The notes under the pieces are model-generated. The model was not told where the DNA came from and did not search any database. It saw only the letters and a program-made list of their open reading frames with translations. The position numbers were made by a program, and so were the translations under genes. A stretch of DNA of 64,000 bases from Planctomycetota bacterium. Its GTDB lineage: Bacteria > Planctomycetota > UBA1135 > GCA-002686595. Shown here piece after piece: positions 58,663 through 64,000 of this stretch. The stretch spans positions 248,001 through 312,000 of the forward strand of contig JAEUHY010000053.1 of the NCBI GenBank assembly GCA_016795325.1. The letters run 5' to 3'. The stretch's first letter is position 1; each line of letters opens with the position of its first letter.

Positions 58663-61662
58663 ATGAAAAGAGTCCTCGCCCCGTCGGCCCTGGCGCTTTG
58701 TGCGCTCGGCGCCGTTTCTCACGCGCAGCAGGCCGAGCTCACGCAGCGCGGCTACGTGCTGAGCGGCGAATTGTTGCTCTTCCCCGCTGCTGACCAGGCC
58801 ATGCCGGCCGGTTGGTCGGTCAAGTTCGAAGGAGCGGAGCGCGCGGGCGCTTCCGTCGTCCAACTGCGCGGCGTCGGCGAGATCACGGACCGCGGCGGCG
58901 CGGTCGTCGCGGCGCACTCGCAGCCCATGGCGACCGGTGACTTCGGGCTCGTCGTGAGTGGACCCAAGGGTGTGGCGCTGACCGCTGGCGATCTGTCGCT
59001 GGCGTACATCGACGAGCGCTGGGTGATCACCGCCGGCGGTGAACTCGCGGGCCGTCCGCTGTTCGAACTCGCCGACGCGTCCGCGATGCTCGGTCAGCGC
59101 GCCGCTGGCGAGTTCACGCTCGCCGGTGAACTGCGCCTCTCGGAAGCCGTCGCGGCGGAACTCGGACTCTCGAGCGGCGCCATCGTCGGCTCGCTCACGG
59201 TCGTGGCCTCGCCGATGTTCGACCCGGCGCGCACGATCCAAGCCGCGGCCGCCCCGGCCGCTCCCTTCGCCGTCGGGCCTGACGTGATCGTCAGCACGAT
59301 CGGCAGCACCTTCGGCGAGTACGGCGCGGTCAGCGGTGTCGGCGCCTACGCCGTCACGACGGTGTCGTGCAACGTCGGCGACGCGATCGCGATCTGGATC
59401 GACGCGGGCGCCCAGAGCAACCAGCACCCGGTCATCGGCACGCAGCTCTATCGCTACAAGACGGTCAACGGGGCGACGCGCTTCGAGCAGATCGGCATGA
59501 GCTGGCTCAAGCACGGCTTCTGCGCCGCGGACGCGCCCCAATGCACGAGCATCAACCCCAACGGCATTCCGAGCCCGACCTACGTGGGCCAGTCCAGCTG
59601 CGACTGGCTCGGCCTGTTCGCCACCGACACGTATAGCGACGGCCTCAACGCCTCGCAGCCTGGTTGCGGCCCGCGTTCGGAGATCCAGCCGTGGACCGGC
59701 GTGTACCCGTTCCCGTACATCCTCGGCGCCGGCGCCAGCGGCAACGCGATCTACAAGCGCCTGCAGGTCAAGAACACCGACCTCGACCCGGCGCTCAACG
59801 CCGGTGCCCAGTACTGGGGTGAGGTGGTCTACATCTGCACCGACGAAGCGCCCGCGCAGCGCTACAACAACTACTCGGTCCGTCAGACCACGGTCGGCGC
59901 GCTCTCCGGCGGCCAGTACAACCTCAGCTTCACCGGCTCGACGATCCCGCTGATCTCGGCCGTGCAGCGCTGGGCCCAGATCGACGCCGGCGTCGCGATC
60001 AGCTTCGTCGACGTGCCCAACGACGGTCGCCTGTACCTGGCCCGCAAGGTCACGAACGTCGGCGGCGGTCAGTTCCACTACGAATACGCGCTGTTCAACA
60101 TGAACAGCGACCGCGGCGCGCAGGCGATCTCGATTCCGCTCGGCGCAGGCGCCGTGGCGACGGACGTCGAGTTCAAGGACGTCGACTACCACTCCGGCGA
60201 GCCCTACGCGCTCACGGACTGGACGGTCACGAACCTCGCCGGCACGAGCATCTCGTGGGCGAGCCAGACGCACGCTCAGAACGTGAACGCCAACGCTCTG
60301 CGTTGGAGCACGACCTACAACTACCGCTTCCGCACCACGACGGCGCCGGCCGCGGGCAACGTGACGGTCACGCTGTTCAAGCCCGGTTCGCCGACCACGG
60401 TGACCTTCACCGGCGTCGATGTCCCCGGCGGTTCGACCTGCCCGGATTCGGACGGCGACGGTGTGAACGACTGCGTCGACGGCTGCCCGAACGACCCGGC
60501 GAAGATCGCGCCCGGCCAGTGCGGCTGCGGCGTGGCGGACAGCGACGCGGACGGCGACGGCGTCGCGAACTGCAACGACGGCTGCCCGAACGACCCGGCC
60601 AAGACGGCGCCGGGCGTGTGCGGCTGCGGTGTGGCTGACACCGACTCGGACGGCGACGGCACGGCGAACTGCAACGACGGCTGCCCGAACGATCCGGCCA
60701 AGGTTGCTCCGGGTGCGTGCGGTTGCGGTGTGTCCGACGTCGACTCCGACGGCGATGGCCGCGCGAACTGCATCGACAACTGCCCGAACTTCCCGAACTT
60801 CGCCCAGGCGGATGCTGACGGCGACGGAGTCGGCAATGCGTGCGACAACTGCACGCAGGACGCCAACCCGAACCAGTCGGATTCGGACAGCGACTCGATC
60901 GGCGATGCCTGCGACAACTGCCCCAGCGCGTCGAACTCGACGCAGTTGGACAGCGACGGCGACGGCGCAGGCGACGCCTGCGACGGTTGCCCGAGCGACC
61001 CGGCGAAGCTCGTCCCCGGTCAGTGCGGTTGCGGTCAACTCGAGACCGACACCGACAACGACGGCGTCGCGAACTGCGTCGACAACTGTGACGCGGTCGC
61101 CAACCCCGGCCAGCAGGACTGCGATCTCGACAACGTCGGTGACGCCTGCGAACTGCTCGCCGGAACGCAGTGGGACACGAACCAGAACGGCACGCCCGAC
61201 CAGTGCGAGGCTTGCCCGGGTGTCATCACCTACTGCACGTCCGGTACGTCCATGAACGGTTGCGTCCCCGTGCTCAGCGCGACGGGCGTTCCGAGCGTGG
61301 CCGCGACCTCGGGCTTCGTGCTCAGCGCCACGGGCCTCGACGGACAGCGCGCGGCGCTGTTCTTCTACAGCCCGAGCGGTCCCAAGAACCCGGCCTCGAT
61401 CTGGTCGCCGGGCCACACGAGCTACCTGTGCGTCAAGGCGCCGACGCAGCGCATGTTCTCGCAGGTCACCGGCGGCACGCTCGGCGCGTGCGACGGCGCG
61501 ATCAGCCAGGACGTGATGGCGTTCTTCGCCGCGCGCCCGGGTGCGCTCGGCCAGCCGATCCAGGCCGGCCAGGTGTTCAACGCGCAGGTCTGGTACCGCG
61601 ATCCCGCGGCGCCGGGCACCACGGGCCTCTCGGGCGGCATCCAGTTCCGCCTCTGCCCCTGA
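58663..61662 (+). CDS. Large secreted protein, paralogue 2, with thrombospondin-3-like repeats
   Basis: A 999-residue exported protein with a signal peptide (KRVLAPSALALCALGAVSHA). It has the same N-terminal GYVLSGELLLFPAADQAMPA module and the same central core (from residue about 206) as paralogue 1. Before the shared C-terminal domain lies an extra block of about 260 residues. This holds Asp/Cys-rich calcium-binding repeats of the thrombospondin type 3 kind: DSDGDGVNDCVDGCPNDPAK, DADGDGVANCNDGCPNDP, DADGDGVGNACDNC and others. The end (AQVWYRDPAAP...FRLCP) matches paralogue 1. Calcium-dependent rigidity or adhesion at the cell surface is inferred from the repeats. Confidence 0.9.
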   Translation: MKRVLAPSALALCALGAVSHAQQAELTQRGYVLSGELLLFPAADQAMPAGWSVKFEGAERAGASVVQLRGVGEITDRGGAVVAAHSQPMATGDFGLVVSGPKGVALTAGDLSLAYIDERWVITAGGELAGRPLFELADASAMLGQRAAGEFTLAGELRLSEAVAAELGLSSGAIVGSLTVVASPMFDPARTIQAAAAPAAPFAVGPDVIVSTIGSTFGEYGAVSGVGAYAVTTVSCNVGDAIAIWIDAGAQSNQHPVIGTQLYRYKTVNGATRFEQIGMSWLKHGFCAADAPQCTSINPNGIPSPTYVGQSSCDWLGLFATDTYSDGLNASQPGCGPRSEIQPWTGVYPFPYILGAGASGNAIYKRLQVKNTDLDPALNAGAQYWGEVVYICTDEAPAQRYNNYSVRQTTVGALSGGQYNLSFTGSTIPLISAVQRWAQIDAGVAISFVDVPNDGRLYLARKVTNVGGGQFHYEYALFNMNSDRGAQAISIPLGAGAVATDVEFKDVDYHSGEPYALTDWTVTNLAGTSISWASQTHAQNVNANALRWSTTYNYRFRTTTAPAAGNVTVTLFKPGSPTTVTFTGVDVPGGSTCPDSDGDGVNDCVDGCPNDPAKIAPGQCGCGVADSDADGDGVANCNDGCPNDPAKTAPGVCGCGVADTDSDGDGTANCNDGCPNDPAKVAPGACGCGVSDVDSDGDGRANCIDNCPNFPNFAQADADGDGVGNACDNCTQDANPNQSDSDSDSIGDACDNCPSASNSTQLDSDGDGAGDACDGCPSDPAKLVPGQCGCGQLETDTDNDGVANCVDNCDAVANPGQQDCDLDNVGDACELLAGTQWDTNQNGTPDQCEACPGVITYCTSGTSMNGCVPVLSATGVPSVAATSGFVLSATGLDGQRAALFFYSPSGPKNPASIWSPGHTSYLCVKAPTQRMFSQVTGGTLGACDGAISQDVMAFFAARPGALGQPIQAGQVFNAQVWYRDPAAPGTTGLSGGIQFRLCP

Positions 61663-61713
61663 TCCTCGGTAGCGCGCGCCCGAGCTCTCCGCTCGGGTGA
61701 GGCGCGAATTCAC

Positions 61714-61756
61714 GAGCGGCGCCGATCGAGCCTCGATCGGCGCCGCTCCTTTTTTT
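61714..61756 (+). terminator. Strong intrinsic terminator of secreted paralogue 2
   Basis: The 16-bp perfect stem GAGCGGCGCCGATCGA (61714-61729) and TCGATCGGCGCCGCTC (61733-61748) has a 3-base loop. It is followed by seven T (61750-61756). It is the best intrinsic terminator in the window. Confidence 0.95.
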
Positions 61757-61992
61757 GGGGTGGGGCTGCGCCCCGGATCGAGTTGCGGCTGCGGTGCGTC
61801 GCGGCGCCGCGCGCTCTGCGACGACCTTCAGCGCGCGAGTGGCGCTGCGAGCCCACTCTCGTGTGTGCGACGGACGCACGGCGACGCACGGGCCGTGGCT
61901 CGAGCGCGAAGCTCGGGCACGACGTCTGGCGCCGAGCTGCGGGCATGAGCTTCGCGCACGACGCGCCCTCGCGCGCGCCGCCTGCGCTCAGC
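61757..61992. other. Short intergenic region, nothing identified
   Basis: 236 bp between the terminator and the stop of the convergent oxidoreductase gene. Only Arg/Ala-rich shadow frames are open. No second hairpin with a T-run is seen for the minus-strand gene. Confidence 0.4.
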
Positions 61993-64000
61993 TCACAGCT
62001 TGTACGCAGCCGCGCTCGGCTTGACGGCGCGTGCGAAGTGCAGCGGACGGCGCAACGCACCCTTCGCGGGCCGCGCCTTGGCGACCCACTCGCGGTACAC
62101 GTCCATCGACTTGGTCACGTCGACCACGACGTCGCCGTACCGGTCGTCCTTGTGCGCGCGCTCGACCTTCACCGCCTGGTGCCAGCAGTGCATGCCGCTG
62201 ATCGGATCGGGCTGCACCGGGAAGGTGAGGTTCTGGTGCACGCCGCCGTCGCTCCACCAGATGCGCTTGGAGTCGGGGTCGCTCGACTCGAAGGGCTTGA
62301 TGTCCTCCACGCGGCGGAAGCGGAAGCGGCCGGGGGAGAGCTCTTCGCGCACCGCGATCGGGCAGGCGTAGGTCTGGTCGTTCACGTCTTCGAACAGGCG
62401 CCAGCGACCGAGGTGGTGCGAGCAGGCGACGATGCCCGGGCGCATGCCTTCGGTGACCCACACCTTGTTCACGAAGTGGCCGATGCGCGTCGACACGCGC
62501 ACCAGGTCCATGGTCTCGACGCCGATGCGCTTGGCGTCTTCGGGATGGATCCACACCGGATTGGTGTTCGAGAGCTCGTAGAGCCACTTCGAGTTCGCCG
62601 AACGCGTGTGGATCAAGGTCGGCAGACGGAAGATCGGCACGAGCGCGTACTCGCCCTTGTTGACGTCCATCCGTTTGCGGTCGATGTGGCTCTCGATGTA
62701 CGCGGGCAGCGCGTACTCAGGCCAACCCCACTCGACCATCGTCGGCGAGTAGATCTCGCAGCGCTTCGAAGGCGTGGTGAAGCCCACGCGCGCCGCTCCG
62801 CCCGCCACGATGCCGATCGGCTTGCCGCCCTTGAGGATCGTGCCGTCGCCGCGATCCTCGCTGCCGTCGAGCTCCTGCGCGCCGAGCTTCTTGAGGTGCG
62901 CCTCCCAGGTGTCCTTGCGCACCAGGAACGCGCCGTGCGTGCGCATGTATTCGAGCGGCGTGAGCCCGTGCTTCTTCGCTTCCTCGGGCAGGCCCGGCAC
63001 CGAGTTCTCGAAGATCCACTGGTAGTACTCGTCGACCGTGATGCGCTGGCCTTTGCGGTAGGGCGACTCGTAGTACTTGCGCACGCCCAAGGACCCGTCG
63101 GGGTCGATGCGCCACGACAGGTTGATCCAGAACTCGTCCTCCTCCCAGACCTCGCCGGGGTTCGCCTGGTAGGTGAACTCCACCGGCTTGCCCATGCGCT
63201 CCATCGCGACGCGGAGCACGGGCTGACGGAAGCCGATCCACTGCGCGGCGTGCGTTTCCTGGCTCTGGAGGTCGTGGCGTTCGGCGCCGACGCCCATGGG
63301 CAGCACATAGTCGGCGTACTGCGCCGTCTCGCTCCACGTCGGCGTGAGCGCGGCGTGCAACTCCACCATCTTCTCGTCGCGCAGCACGTTCTCCCACACC
63401 ATGCCGTCCGGATTGGTCCAGACCGGGTTGTAGACGCGCGTGAAGTAGGCCGCGATCTTGCCGCGGCCCTCGAGCAGGAAGTGGGGGAGCAGGTAGCTGA
63501 GCTCGTGGTGCGAGAGCGGCCACTCCTTGGGATAGAGCAGCTCGTTCCACACCTCCTGCGGGCCGGGCTTCAAGAACGGCGGCGGGACGAACTTGTCCTG
63601 CGTGTTCATGTTCGTGCCGCCCTTGGTTCCCACCGAGCCGGTGAGCACGGTCAGGAACTGCAGGCAGCGCGCGACCTGCCAGCCGCCTTCGTTGCCCGAG
63701 GCCGCGTTGCGCCACACGTGCGAGGCGAACGCGCCGCGCGCGTTGCCGATCAGGCGCGCGACCTCGACGACGGTCTTCGCATCGATTCCGCACTCTTGCG
63801 CGGTCTTTTCGGGCGTCGCGAAGGCGTAGTGCGCCTTGAGCTTGGCGATGAAGGTCTCGAACGTACGCGGTTCGCCGGGGTGCAGCGCGTCCAGGAACTC
63901 GCGCCAGTTGACCCACTCTTCGAGGAACGGCGCATCGAACAGCCCCTCGTTCAGGATCACGTGCGCGAAGCCCAGGAGCAGCATCGCCTCGGTGCCCGGC
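61993..64000 (-). CDS. Molybdopterin oxidoreductase (DMSO reductase family), C-terminal part
   Basis: The frame is open to the right edge, so only the last 660 or more residues are seen; the N-terminal Fe-S and first cofactor domains lie outside. Visible landmarks fit the catalytic subunit of the family: EEWVNWREFL, ECGIDAKTVVEVARLIG, then ASGNEGGWQVARCLQFLTVL and TGSVGTKGGTNMNTQDKF in the substrate funnel. YADYVLPMGVGAERHDLQSQ and the C-terminal dinucleotide-binding domain (NTNPVWIHPEDAKRIGVETM, then DLVRVSTRIGHFVNKVWVTE) follow. The ligand residue to Mo and the substrate cannot be judged from this part. The relatives include nitrate, tetrathionate, arsenate and formate enzymes. Confidence 0.9.
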   Translation of the reverse strand, partial: PGTEAMLLLGFAHVILNEGLFDAPFLEEWVNWREFLDALHPGEPRTFETFIAKLKAHYAFATPEKTAQECGIDAKTVVEVARLIGNARGAFASHVWRNAASGNEGGWQVARCLQFLTVLTGSVGTKGGTNMNTQDKFVPPPFLKPGPQEVWNELLYPKEWPLSHHELSYLLPHFLLEGRGKIAAYFTRVYNPVWTNPDGMVWENVLRDEKMVELHAALTPTWSETAQYADYVLPMGVGAERHDLQSQETHAAQWIGFRQPVLRVAMERMGKPVEFTYQANPGEVWEEDEFWINLSWRIDPDGSLGVRKYYESPYRKGQRITVDEYYQWIFENSVPGLPEEAKKHGLTPLEYMRTHGAFLVRKDTWEAHLKKLGAQELDGSEDRGDGTILKGGKPIGIVAGGAARVGFTTPSKRCEIYSPTMVEWGWPEYALPAYIESHIDRKRMDVNKGEYALVPIFRLPTLIHTRSANSKWLYELSNTNPVWIHPEDAKRIGVETMDLVRVSTRIGHFVNKVWVTEGMRPGIVACSHHLGRWRLFEDVNDQTYACPIAVREELSPGRFRFRRVEDIKPFESSDPDSKRIWWSDGGVHQNLTFPVQPDPISGMHCWHQAVKVERAHKDDRYGDVVVDVTKSMDVYREWVAKARPAKGALRRPLHFARAVKPSAAAYKL

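Noticed and set aside
60471..61150. Coding repeats read as a DNA-level tandem repeat element
   Set aside because: The periodicity is explained by thrombospondin-3-type protein repeats within a well-supported secreted protein.

Overview
This is a 64-kb stretch of G+C-rich bacterial chromosome, densely packed on both strands. No rRNA, ribosomal-protein cluster or other strict taxonomic marker is present, so the lineage is inferred. A Planctomycetota-like organism fits best. The supporting signs are two large secreted paralogues whose C-terminal domain ends in Cys-Pro-stop, a Ser/Thr kinase fused to WD40-like repeats, an alkaline-phosphatase/phytanoyl-dioxygenase/NHL cluster, a solitary type IV pilin-like protein, frequent GTG/TTG starts with weak Shine-Dalgarno sites, and a GxxExxY gene with its repeat family. 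The cell envelope is diderm: there is a TonB-dependent receptor with TonB, a lipoprotein and periplasmic-type foldases.

Layout. 1-5.2 kb: a tandem palindromic repeat block, a GT-C-like membrane protein, a membrane-anchored alkaline-phosphatase-superfamily protein, and a GxxExxY PD-(D/E)XK-like gene bracketed by the same palindromes. 5.2-10.6 kb (minus): a B12-type radical SAM protein, then four small secreted or unknown genes packed as an operon. 10.9-14.9 kb: a PpiC/SurA-like foldase and an MsbA-type ABC exporter, closed by a perfect 46-bp inverted repeat. 15-16.8 kb: ispF-ispD and divergent ruvC. 16.9-23 kb: a hypothetical gene, a ComEA-like HhH protein, a minisatellite, nadC, an RsbW-like ATPase, VanZ-like and purB. 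23.3-28.7 kb: a TIM-barrel protein, tRNA-Gly, a TonB receptor, TonB and an unknown protein. 28.7-32.9 kb: an orphan HyuA, then plsY-gpsA (phospholipid precursor synthesis) and small membrane proteins. 33.3-35 kb: tRNA-Pro and two orphan genes.

35-38.3 kb: a CheB-CheR-PAS-histidine kinase-receiver hybrid, followed by about 1.6 kb of decayed sequence with a frameshifted MORN-like pseudogene. 40-43.7 kb: a Thermus-type isocitrate dehydrogenase, a divergent winged-helix regulator, a MITE-like hairpin element and an NhaP-type antiporter. 43.7-49.2 kb: a pilin-like protein, a thioredoxin/NHL protein, an alkaline-phosphatase-family enzyme, a Rieske ferredoxin and a PhyH dioxygenase. 49.2-55.2 kb: a kinase/WD40 protein divergent from a NapH/CcoG-like ferredoxin-TPR fusion. 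55.6-61.7 kb: the two secreted paralogues, separated by a 192-bp tandem duplication. 62-64 kb: the C-terminal part of a molybdopterin oxidoreductase that runs off the window.

The most unusual material is in the repeats. It comprises the GxxExxY gene between matching palindromes, two long hairpin elements placed exactly between convergent genes, tandem copies of a gene's own 3' end with its terminator, and near-identical central cores in two otherwise diverged secreted proteins. All functions are read from motifs by eye; no database search or structure prediction was run.
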